A DNA stretch of 64,000 nt from Membranipora membranacea (Eukaryota > Bryozoa > Gymnolaemata > Cheilostomatida > Membraniporidae): contig OU612074.1 in assembly GCA_914767715.1 (NCBI GenBank), positions 6,151,501 through 6,215,500 on the forward strand. Reading direction: 5' to 3'. The translations under genes and the position numbers were made by a program. Under the pieces are notes generated by a model, which saw nothing but the letters and a program-made list of their open reading frames with translations, did no database searches and had not been told where the DNA came from. Position 1 is the first letter of the stretch; each line of letters starts with the position of its first letter. This document shows positions 32,601 to 43,583 of this stretch, in pieces.

Positions 32601-35600
32601 AGCTGTATTGTGCTGTTTGTATGATGACCAGGTCAGCTGTTGGACGTTGGTGGAGGTAGGGCGTTGAATGAATATTTCCGTACAGTCAATGATGACTCTT
32701 GTGGTAGCGTACTTCTCTTTAAACACATCTGGCATGTTTTCCCTCACTAGCTTCTGACTCGGCCATATTGAGACTTGGCGGAACCGACGGTACATCAAAT
32801 CAGTGTAGGCTGTTATTATTCTGGAAACATCTGATTGCTGTACTCCAAATCTACAAAATCAATCACAGTAGAGCTGTTATGTGGAGAGTTGATAGTATGA
32901 TAGTATCTGGGCCGAAGACTGCATGCTTACTAATTTCCTGTGTTTATGAGCATAGGGACTCAGGCTATTTGCCAAATATACGCTCAAACTTGTTCCAAAC
33001 TGTTATCAAACTCTTCCAAACTTGGTGTTGAGCAATGTGATCCACATACTAACACTAATTAAATCACTAGCCATCAAATATGTAGAAGAATTTTTTAAGG
33101 CAACTGAAGACATCAAACTATTGAATATAGAGTAGCATGTAGCAGAGATAGCTTCGTGTACACCAATATATTATGTACATTAACTAATGATCAGCGCACA
33201 AGACTGAGGACTATCCTACCATTAAATTTACCTATATGCAAGATCTTCTTGTGGTGAATCGAGCTTGTACTTCATCAGTGTCACGAGAAGCGAGTTTTCA
33301 ACTGATAGCCGGTTTCTGAATTTGCTGACACCTTGAGATGGATAGATAAGTGTTTCTGCGTCAGGCTTCAGGAACTCTACCAGAGAGGAGAACTGTGATG
33401 CATCTCTGAATCCGGTGTATAGATTTAGCATATCTTTGTCCTGGATTATCTGTTTTATATCTGTGACTCTGCTCTGTAATAACTTAGTCTCCGCTTTGGC
33501 TTTTGATACTGATCCCATTAACTGCAGCATAGTAGATGTAGTACTGCTTACTGTGTTTCTGAGTAGGGTTTTAGTTGGTGATACCGATGGGATTGAGTTG
33601 GTTGAGTATGTGTGGTCAGCAGTTATAACCTCTGTGATTTTAGGATAAGTAGGCTTATGTGGGTTTGTAGCCCCTACCTCTTCATATGCTACAACTTCTG
33701 GCATATAGAGTCCTTGAACATAGTAGGATTGCATTAGATTCTGTCTGCTCTCACGCTTAGACAATTTCCTAGGTGATAATGGTTTTGCTGCATTGAGAGA
33801 TGACTTAGTTTTTCTAGTTGGCGTGGCATCTGCAAGTGTTATCTTATTACTGGGGATAGCCCCTGGTGACTTGACTCCTCCCGAGAAGTGCGCTGAGCAC
33901 ACACGATGATTTGTTGTAGGTGAAAATAATGTGTGTGGTCGATCGCCTCTCCTGTTTATGGCACGTATCCACTTGCGTTTGAGTGAGGCGTTTTCCGGAA
34001 ATCTGTGGAATGATAGATTTTTATTCCCATTGTTGTTGTTGCAGCCAGGGACGCAACAGTACTTTCCACCAGATTTTTTCTCCATATTTATGGTTTGGAT
34101 ATCTACAAGAAAAAAAAAAAAGAGTTCATGAGTACTCATCAACAGATACAATATGATGAACCAGCCAATGTAATTCCCCTGTTCTGCTTACCAGTTATAT
34201 TTCACAGTATCCATGCGAAACCAGTAATTCAGGCAGGTATTTAGACACTGGCAGTGTCAGGTATCAGTTGGTTATGTCTCAAATCAATGTTACTAGAGTA
34301 AAGGTCTAGTATCAGACAGCATAGCCTGTCTTGACAAGCTTGTCAAGACAAGGGCAACATAACCATCAAATCACAGCTTCATGTATCTTGGGTAACATGT
34401 TACAGTATGATGTGACTGAGGCCAAGGGTAGGAAGGTCCAAGCAATGAGCTTGGGATTATCATCACTGAAACTTGTTGTTGGTCATTGTGATGTGGGTTT
34501 AGAGTTCTTTTTCTTCTTCTACACAGCAATGTTTGGTGCTTCTGACCTTTCAGCTTTACATTACAATGAATAACATGACCATAATCTTGATGATAATATC
34601 TGACGTGACTGATGTCAGCTCTCACTCAATCAATGTCACCCTCTAGGTCTAGCTAGTCATTGAGGATAAACAATACTGATTGATGTTCCTGTAATAGACC
34701 AGGGAGTGTGACCCAAGCTCATTCATTGTATAGACCAACAACTATCAAAGCTACTAACGACAGGTAGTTAGAAGAAAAATTACTTTTTAATTTACATTAC
34801 TAGGATTTATAAACTTTCGTGACCTTGTATGTTACACTTTTGCATGGATTAGTTATCCTAATTAAGATAAATCATTGAAATACTTACATATTGAAGTGCT
34901 GGGTATGATTACTGCTCACCAACAGGTGATTATATGCTACACTTGACACGAATAGAACTAAATATAAAGACTAGAAATGAAAACGTGATAAATTTATGAT
35001 AATCTCCTACAGTGCTCAAACCCGGATGTACCTCCAGCTGCGCACGCAGCATGAATCCAATAAATAAGGGGGACAACTCACATAAGGCTTATTGGGCCAG
35101 TTTGTGGGACTGTTGCTACGGTGCATAGACACTTGTATCACAGAGTCGATCTGCAATCAGTGTGGCTTTAGGGTACAATTGTTAGTTTGTTACCATGCCT
35201 TTGATTAATGGGTATACACTTGCAGAAACGGTAATAACATTGTGTCAGGGTAGAAATTACATATTTACGTCAGACTTGTTGCCAACACCTTGAGGTATGA
35301 AGTTTGATAGGGTATCAGTATGTATCAATCAAACACAACCTTTCAAAGTAGTCATAATCTGAATTATAAATCAGAGCGTATGATTTCTCAATCAGTAAGC
35401 AAAAGAGTTCTTTATTATCATGACATCAATGTTTGACGTTTTTTACTCATAGATAAACTCAATCAATACCAGAAAACCAGGAATAATGATAGTGTTTGAA
35501 TGTTTCAAACTGTGATCTTGCGATGAATCAATATACCTTTTAAATTTGGTAAGACTTAGAAATTGCCTACAGTCTCTTGTGACCCAACACTAATAATCTC

Positions 35601-37047
35601 AAGATAAAAGAAGAGATACTCTTTTCATTTATACAATCATAATAAGAAGGATAAAAATAGAACTTCTGCCAAGATTACCCTCCCCGGCACCAGCAGTTTT
35701 ATTCCGTCTACAGCACTGTATCGTCATGTAGAAACCCAATCATTGTGTTGTATCATTTTATTGGTATACTTAGGCCGATCATTTTATTTGTTAAATACAA
35801 CACAAACCTATAGGATAAAATGTTAGCTAGTGTTTAGTGTGAAGGCAACTTTATGTTTGCTAGTACTCAATTTTAGGTAGCTGATACTGTACACACAGCT
35901 TCATTCCTCCCTCATACAAGCTTGTGTAAAATAACAGAATTTTCCTCCTTGGACTCCTCTAGGGTGAAAAGGATTGTTTGATGCTTCACTTTGATCCAGC
36001 AAGAACCAATCAGTATTGTAATGACCGCCTTGTTCTTTGTTCTTTGGTTAATATTGATCTTAATTCCATAAATTAAATTTCTTGAACACATAATAGTTAC
36101 ATAATTATGCCAACCTTATAGAGTAATGGTGACATCAGCGCCCTAGCCTTATACTCAATCTTCAGATCAAGCTCATCCGATGATTCGGCCTGAAAAGGGT
36201 GAAAGAATAATTATCTGAATAGCAGCCGATTTCAGAATTATCATAAAAAACTTAAATTAACACGTCGGATGAACCGAACTCTTTGCTAGCAATGGCATTG
36301 AGTTGGAGTAGGAGGTGGCTCAGTGGTTAGAGCGCCGGACTTTCATCATGCAAGTGTTGAAAGTCGTGGGTTCGAATCCCCCTGCAGTCCACTGACTACT
36401 GGGAGTTGTTGGACCCCCAGGTGTGCTCCGACCTGCCTACAAACTGAGAGCAAATTGGCGCAGTCATTGCAGCCTCGCCCTTAAGGCACACTATTTCGCC
36501 GCCACGATGTGGTGAGTGACCAACCATTGGGATTTTAACCAACATTTTAACCAACACAATGTTTGGCTTAGGAGGGATTCAAAGCCAATTTCACTTCCCT
36601 TGTTTTGAATAGAAATTATCATGAGTCACTAAGCTGACAAGGTTAAAGTCGTAGATCTATAATTGTTAAGATGTCTTTTGTCCGAGTTTGAGAAAGTATG
36701 ATAGAGCCAATCGAATGGCTGGTTGTTGTTTTGTCAATATTAAAAGTGTATGCTGGTTGACTCGGACTTTACAATTCAGAACTTCTGTTAATTTAGACAG
36801 AAATTGGTCCTTTCAGCAAGATCTCAATGCATTCTAATGTCACTTAATTCAGACTCTGCTTAATTAGGACAAATTTTTGTGGTCCCCAGAGGCTGGGATT
36901 AAGTGAACCGCACTGTACTCAAATTTCATGTCAATATTTTTCAATACTCACCTTTGATGTAGTAGAATGTACTGGCAGGGAAGTTGCAGCAAGTGCATCT
37001 CCAGTCAGCAGCAAAGCAATCAGACACCATTGAGAGGCAGAATCCAT
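29684..37047 (-). CDS. Small secreted protein of unknown family, five exons
   Basis: Minus-strand exons 37047-36952, 36189-36115, 30832-30727, 30408-30352 and 29769-29684 join in phase with GT-AG borders to give 139 residues. Residues 1-21 are a signal peptide (MDSASQWCLIALLLTGDALA). The mature part contains LDLKIEYKARALMSPLLYK, then GHTAFADGTVKGAIKATDF, an acidic EQDQGGDEPLP stretch, a basic PPLRKRGQ site that could be cut by a convertase, and a helical tail VIHHLVETLKKYLAQDD. There is no cysteine after the signal peptide. I do not recognise the family. A secreted peptide precursor or a small extracellular protein are both possible. Further exons may lie in the 5.3-kb intron 2, which contains a THAP/DDE transposon. 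The structure rests on splice signals and phase only. Confidence 0.65.
32187..34085 (-). CDS. THAP-domain DDE transposase (ISL2EU/IS4EU-like)
   Basis: Two exons, 34085-33232 and 32850-32187, join at AYR-FGV to give 505 residues with no internal stop. The start MEKKSGG lies just after a TTGTAG acceptor, so a 5' non-coding exon is likely. Residues ~8-80 form a C2CH THAP zinc finger (CCVPGC, FHRFP, KRKWI, CSAHF) for DNA binding. A helix-turn-helix follows across the splice (ENSLLVTLMKYKLDSPQEDL, then FGVQQSDVSRIITAY). The catalytic domain has IIDCTEIF (Asp), MADRGFTI (Asp) and HVERVIGRIRR (Glu), a full DDE triad of the DDE_Tnp_4 type. THAP plus this catalytic domain is typical of ISL2EU/IS4EU transposons (recalled family knowledge). 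I did not find the terminal repeats. It sits inside intron 2 of the small secreted protein gene on the same strand. Confidence 0.85.
34323..34355. repeat. Near-perfect 33-bp palindrome
   Basis: AGCCTGTCTTGACAAGC followed by its complement TTGTCAAGACA-AGGGC. It is the uninterrupted form of the palindrome split at 18696/19638. It is too short to encode anything and could be a minimal foldback element. Confidence 0.7.
36307..36560 (+). mobile_element. tRNA-derived SINE, copy 2
   Basis: A box GGTGGCTCAGTGGTTAGAG near 36313 and B box GGGTTCGAATCCCC near 36367, followed by the same body as at 1834 (GTGTGCTCCGACCTGCC, ACTGAGAGCAAA, GGCGCAG). It is about 250 bp and lies in intron 1 of the small secreted gene. 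Confidence 0.8.
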
Positions 37048-38068
37048 TCTTGAAAGTTAAATTTCACACTGGAGAACAAGTTAGACCCTCTCACTTTTGC
37101 AAGTGAACTGTAAGTGATATGGTAGCAGCTGCATAGCAATTCTAGATCTCAGAGCGACAGGCCACCTGTGTTATACAACGTTGAAACTAACTATAATTTA
37201 GGGTTTATTCCCCATAAAAAAATTCTTGAGAGTCTGATTTACTAGATAATTATGTTTTACAAATCATTTCAGAAAAGTATCATACACTATAATTTCGTTC
37301 CCTCTGTAGACAACAACAGGTATTTTTGCAGTGAGAACATTATGTCACAATGGCCCGTTGATCTTGGAGAGGCAAGGATGCTCTGGTTTCCCTAGAATGC
37401 TGAATAGAGTAGCCTAGAAGTGCAAATATTGGGTAATTAAGAGGCGAACATTTAACTTTCAATCCTTCAAACCATATATAAACACATTTATTATCGGTGT
37501 TTTCAACCCTCTACCTAGCTTTATCAGATCATGAAACACTCTCCCAACTTTTAAAAGACAACTTATCAATTATTTCTTCAACAATTATTAGCCCAAATCA
37601 CATAAATTTACAAACTGCGTCTTTTTCCTTTCTTCTTTTTGCACATAATGTATGGGATTTTTTTCTGAAAAATGATTACAATACCAATAAAAGTATTAAA
37701 AGAAGAAGAAGAAATTGTGTCAGAGGATGGGAGTTTTGTTTGACAGCCATACCTGGGAAAGAACAACGGGTTAATTAGGATCAAGAAACTCAGGCAAATT
37801 TATTATCGCTGACAAATTTAGAAATCAAGCGACGAAGAGATGGATGTAACAAAATGTGCAAAAACGTCAGTCATCAATATTCCAAAAACATTTACCACTG
37901 CATGAATGGTTTACCTTGGTTGGAATGTTTTGCATCAACTGATTTCGCCACTAAACGGAGATAACATTTTAGAACCTGGCATTGGAAGATTACAATTGGT
38001 ACATTTCTGATATTAGCCCAAAGCAACCATAAAGCTATTTGAGATTATTTTTGCATTGAATCATGCAC
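37048..38068. other. Upstream region of the minus-strand secreted gene
   Basis: Probably contains its promoter on the right side. I see no defined element and no other gene. The open frame at 37497-37778 has no recognisable features. Confidence 0.35.
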
Positions 38069-38117
38069 AGGTCACAGGTCACAGGTCACAGGTCACAGGT
38101 CACAGGTCACAGGTCAC
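38069..38117 (+). repeat. Seven tandem AGGTCAC units (DR1 nuclear-receptor half-sites)
   Basis: Seven perfect copies of AGGTCAC. Each AGGTCA is a consensus nuclear-receptor half-site, and 1-bp spacing makes overlapping DR1 elements, the type bound by RXR/HNF4/COUP-class receptors. It lies 1.0 kb upstream of the secreted gene's start. It may be a chance microsatellite. Confidence 0.8.
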
Positions 38118-38200
38118 AACAGTTCATTATCTCCTGCACAACCATTAATCTGTTGTCTGGCAAAGCTGGATACAGACTATAATTTTCTACTCAATATTCA

Positions 38201-38457
38201 CTATTGACTGATGCGTTGCTCGGCTCTTATTGGTTTGCATTGACCAGCTCTGAATGGCGAGAAATGATGGCTATCTCCTCCTCCCTCACTCAAATTATGC
38301 TTGAAAGAGGATTTCTCGGAGTATTGCAATGGCGCTGTATTCTGCACTTCAACTGGCAGAGCCATCAATGGTCGGACCTCCTCAGTCAGAATCTTCTCAT
38401 CATCACGATCAAAACTCAAAATTAATTTTTCAAGCAAATCTTTCAATGCTGCTGAAG
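38201..38457 (-). CDS. Possible terminal coding exon, unknown
   Basis: On the minus strand, an open frame follows a CTGCTTCAG acceptor-like site near 38457 and runs about 83 codons to a stop at 38201. It begins ALKDLLEKLILSFDRDDEKI and ends RAEQRISQ. The composition is protein-like (amphipathic start, acidic DRDDE, later GGGDSHHF). I found no partner exon upstream and no family. It could be the last exon of an unfound gene or chance. Confidence 0.25.
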
Positions 38458-38782
38458 CAGTGTAGAGAGAATGCTCTTCTTATGCCATTGTGTCCTCCTG
38501 CTTTCTCTGCCCACTAAGAGGAGCTTTTTGAATGCCAAAGGTGTTGCAATGATATAAGATATCGTTGTCTGAGTGATCAATAATGTACATCTGTCAGGAT
38601 ATTGATCGTAGACGAATACAAGTGTGGTTCGATTAACTTGATCTTTGTCACTTGCAGATGCTAGGGATTTTGATAGTATTATGTTGCACTGCACATGTCT
38701 CAGAAAATGCAATGACATATATTGCCATGTTGCAGGTCGATCACCCACAATATGAAAGCGGGCTTAAACTACTGCTAACACT

Positions 38783-39108
38783 CAGCCAAATTTGTGCTCG
38801 TTGAATTCTGTATAGCTCCAAGATAACTAATTGAGGATTTGACCTCAGAATTGGCATCAATGGGCAAATAATTTGCGCAAACTGATCATCAGAATCATGA
38901 AATGAAATTTACCCACTAGCTGACTTCCTCATTAGTTTCCACTAGTAAGGCGGTAACTATGTCACATGATATGGTAGATAATTAATTTCATCCCTGGTTT
39001 TGACATCAGTTTGTGCAAATTATTTGCGCATTAGGTGACAATGCTAGATTGATGTCTCAACTTATTAGTTTTGAGCTATACAGAATTCAATAAGCACACA
39101 TTTGGCTG
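38783..39108. mobile_element. Foldback MITE with ~130-bp arms
   Basis: Begins CAGCCAAATTTGTGCTCG and ends CACACATTTGGCTG; both arms share TTGAATTCTGTATAGCT and GCGCAAATTATTTGC-like blocks in inverted orientation. Total 326 bp with a short unique centre. No clear target duplication. Confidence 0.75.
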
Positions 39109-39109
39109 T

Positions 39110-41955
39110 GTGGCCGCAGTGGTTTAACTGAGCATCATAAGTTGTCTCCACATGTGTGTTGAGGGATAAATCCGCTAGTTTAGCTCTTGATAGTGAGTTA
39201 CACACCTACCTTGTAGCCATACTTTCACCCAAGCTCAAACAGCGTCTGTCGCATATTATTTCTCAAACATCAGTTTGGAGTGTCTAAGGTGACTACCAAA
39301 ACCTGGAACATGGATGTAAATTATTGCAAATTATAAATCAGCAAAATATCACGTATAAGGTTGACTGTCCTGTCTGCTTTCTCCGCACATTAAAGACATT
39401 AGTTAGTTTTCTATACTGGAGGCGTCAAAAATATTGTAAAAAATACCCAGGTTTTTGAGTGCACTGGAAGCCATGTCTATGCAAATTAACGGCAGAGGGT
39501 TTGACAGAATTATCAGCCAATGTTGCGGGCCAGGGAATGTATACTCTCTCAAGCCAATACTCTTGCGACGTCAGGTTTGTTGCAATGCTGTGTCATAATA
39601 AAGACTGCCATACAACATTCTCTCTACATCTTGCAACTGCACACATGTGCAATGTCCAATGTTTAGCTTTAATTCAGAAAAAAATAATTTAGGCGCCCTC
39701 GTGTCGTGACTAGGCTGTGTCATTCAGAGTGTCAAGAATAACAATAAATCGTAGTAGTTATGTTATTGATATAGATATACACCTTGTTGGCAGCAAATCA
39801 TGTTTGCAGCACTTGCACAAGTTTACAGAAAGGCAGTGTGGGTAGCCAATTTGTTGGCCCTGAGCAACACATTGGCAAAGTTTGGGACATTCGTAATCCA
39901 TCCTGATCCACCTGATCAGAGGCATTTTAAATTTGTAAATGGGAGTTGTCTGCTTCCGACTTACATTTATTCAGGAATTTCTTACTTCCGGTCTTATAGA
40001 CTCAGCAATGCACTGCAGGCAGATTATAACAAAAATATTTAGTACAATCTCAACGTGCATGATACCTTTAAGACTAAGCATGGAGAAGAAAATTATGTGT
40101 GAATAACCGGTGTTTAGCAGCAACAGTTATTTACAAGCAACAGTTAGTTACATGATATGTTATGTTGTTGCCTTTATTAAGCTATAATCGCAAATTACAG
40201 TGCCGATTCCCCGACCAACAATACTGGCTTTCTAATGAATCAGTCGGGCTCATTAATTGAGCAATGCTTACAATGCTGATGCAACTTGCTTGAACTGAAG
40301 CAAGTTAGTAGTAGTACTCATTACCGCTTGCTTGAATGAATCAATGAACTCCCTCTTCAGGAGTTCATTGCTTGAATTTGATAGTATGTATGGCTCACTC
40401 TCTTATCACTACTATCAATGAGTATGTGTTACTCCTTACTACTAGTACTAGTCACACACCCTCACTGCTTCTAGAAGTCAAGTCCTTCACTCCCCTCTGT
40501 GTAGTCGCGTAGTGTTATGAATAGGCTTTTGGGTATCGTTCATGTATGCAAAGAGATGACAGGTAAGGCTGCCGGTGAAGTTGGTTTTATGGCCGCACCA
40601 TATCACCATCATTCAACTGAAGATATAAAGCATACTGGCATCATACCCATCACTAATGAGACCTATACTTGGGTACTCCTCTACTGAATAGGGCTCTTCT
40701 CCGTTTGAGGCAGTTCAGCATAAGGCAGCCCGTACTCCCGCACTGTTGACTGTATACCAAAAACTGATCATAAGGCCATTGGTCTCATATCTGGCTTGCC
40801 TTACAGTGGGAAACCCTCCAAGAGTGAAGAGGACCAAGAGTGGATTGGGTTTATCCAGAGCCATGCACTATTGGGAAGTTCCCACAAGCATCACTAAACC
40901 AACCCCATTACAAAATAAAGTACAGTTATGCTGAAAAATGTTGAATAGGCCCTAGGGGCCTATGTCTGGGTGTCTGTCTTCAAACCTGTCTCAAGACACC
41001 TATGAGACTTGTATAACAAAAGGCCTTTTGTTTGGTGAACAAAGGAGTACAATGGCAGGCGAGGTTTGCTCGTCTGAATACGTGTTGGATGTGTGTGATC
41101 GATGGTTTGGGAAACTGTTTGATAGCCTCAGTTCTCCACTTTTGCTACACTCATTTGTTGGTATACACAATCCACCCGCTTCTACAATATGTAGTAACCA
41201 CTGGTAAAGGGTACTTTACTACTGTACTATATATTGTAATGCGGTTGTGAAAGGTACACAACATGAGTTCTATGAAAATCAAGCTTTGGGTGTATTGTAA
41301 GTACGCACCCGAGGCTTGTATTTGGTGATGGAAGCATTGAGTCTATGCCTCAAGTCTGTCCTACAATTTCCTAATACTTCCTCACAATGTCTTGAGATGT
41401 CCCAAGACTGCTCGACAACATCTTAACACTGCCTCAAAACTTCTTCCAATGTCCCAGGACTGCCCCACAACAGGTCTCATGAGCCTTCATGCACCTGTCG
41501 CTAATGACTGGTCAAGCTGTCTTTTCAGAACTGATAAATAAATTGTAACGTACATCAACAAGTTTCTCAGCCATTTAGTAGCCCCCCACCAACGGGTACT
41601 CCAGGTGACACTCCCTACAATATTACATCCCCCACTGTAACTCAAAGTCTCATCAGAAAAGTTACTTCATTGCTACATCCAAAGGCTGAAACACCCTCCC
41701 CTTCGGCAGTCCCATACCCTGCTGTCCACCAGTGGCTGGCTAAGTAATTTGCAAACCATTAAAACGGAATGATATATCGACAATCCATTTGCCATAAGGC
41801 CAGGTCCTTCAATCATGAAGTTGGCAATCATCCTCGCAGTGAGTAAGTTGCTCCTCAGGCTTGCAAGCATCACCAGCTATCCAGACTAACATTGTTGTTG
41901 ATGGTTGACAGAAAAGTCCAGCTCTGTATAGGCAGTAGCCAGATTCATGAATAAA
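39110..41955. other. Non-coding stretch
   Basis: I see no recognisable gene. A hairpin at 40344-40372 (arms CAATGAACTCC) and a degenerate ACTGCCYCACAA-type repeat near 41400-41475 are the only structures noted. Confidence 0.4.
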
Positions 41956-41964
41956 ATCATAGTA

Positions 41965-42538
41965 GAGGGATTGTTGGTACAGCCCGCGTTACATGCAAAA
42001 CATTTTTCGGTATCGAGTCTGATCCAACGTTGGGTGTCATGTGATTATGGTAGTTGGGGTATGGGATGTCTCTTACAGCACCCATGAAGCCCCTATAGCA
42101 CAAACAAAAATGCAGTAAAGGCCTTGAGTGCTGTAGGACATGGCCCTCACAGCACCTGCCACACATCTTACAACACCCAGCTCCAGTTTTAGGTACCCAT
42201 TCAGAACAACATAAGTTTCTTGTTACATATAATTAATTTAGTTTGCTTGAGCTATGGTTGCAGACAAAAATACCAAAAATTATTTTGTCCTGAATGGCCA
42301 CTCAAAACCATCGCTGGCAATGGGTGTTGTAAGGCATGTGTTGTAAGGGACATGTCTTACAGCACTCAAGGCCTATGACCCTACAGCGTTGGTGTTGATG
42401 CTGTATGGCCCGCATAAGTGATTAAAGACACGTCCCATCCAGCACCTGCCACACATCTCACAGTACCGAGTGTTAGATTGGTCTAATCACTATAAATATG
42501 TGTTAGCACGCAACATGGGCTACATCAACAATCCCTCT
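41965..42538. mobile_element. TIR element with TA flanks, ~575 bp
   Basis: The ends are GAGGGATTGTTG and its reverse complement, with TA immediately outside on both sides (41963-41964, 42538-42539). Terminal similarity continues for about 35 bp. The interior has repeated CAGCACCTGCCACACATCT blocks (42142, 42440) and inverted GTAAGACATGT-like blocks. A related fragment with AGCACTCAAGGCCT lies near 42805. No coding. Confidence 0.7.
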
Positions 42539-43583
42539 ACTCTGATTTTTTTCGTGTAGCTCGCTACTGCACATACACGCCTAGACCTTTCTGTTATGGT
42601 AGTATTACAATAATTAATTCTGTTCTGGGTGGGTAGCACTCAATTAAGTGAGACGCTGGCGATAGCTGTTATTAGATGGTGGAATACTATAATACTGCAG
42701 TCCAACAGTTGGAAGATGTTGTATGTTGTCACAACAATCAAACTGACACAGCACCTCACAACAACACGAAAGTGTTGCAGGTGGTGTATCGGACCGATGT
42801 CTTTCAGCACTCAAGGCCTGTATAGCAATTTTGTTTATTTTTCTGTAAGGATGTTGTTGTTGACCTGATTACTTTGCAATCTCTATAAAGCAGAAATGGC
42901 AGTTTTTGTTTCATTGGAATTCTCAAAATAATGTGAGTAGCTATGCAGGGACCTAATGTGCATAATACCCGCCTTAAATTATTCAAACTACCGAGCTTCA
43001 CCAAAGTGTTGAGTCCTGTAGGGCTCTTCCCGGGGTTTATCTCCCCTGCAGAAGAGCTGAGGAGATAGTTGGCATGAGGTGTGCGTAAGAAAAAAAGACA
43101 ACTGTCATCCATAAATGCCTTATAATACTAGACCACTTGAGATTGGATATCATTTCTAAGCTTACTGCCTCTACTGCAGACTTCTGCCTATGGTTTGGGG
43201 GGGGGGGCAACTTCAACATAAAAAATCTATTCTGAAAAAATGATAAACTTTCAGAGAATTTGTGAGTACTTTGAGAACTACGAGCTTGTAAGACTTTTTG
43301 GGCTTTTTATCATATATGGTGACCCTGCATTGTCACATCTGAAACTTGGTTAACGAAACAAATTGAGTACATGAAAGCCTTCAGTCGGAGTCAATAAGCA
43401 ACTAGATAAGCTAACTTTGTAACTCTCACTACGTCTATTACATGCTCTTGAAAGTTGCGGTGTGTTGTGTTTGCCAACACTATCTCCCTCAACTCTCCCT
43501 ATCCCTCTAAGGCTTTCCTGTTTTGATTAATTGGTGAGTAGAGTAGACTTGTTCAGATCATATACTTATTATTCTGTAGAAAT

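Noticed and set aside
36307-36390. Functional tRNA gene
   Set aside because: A and B boxes are present, but the acceptor stem does not pair well and a SINE body follows, shared with other copies.
40746-41250. Overlapping short plus-strand frames
   Set aside because: No domain, no splice logic and no paralogue; treated as non-coding.
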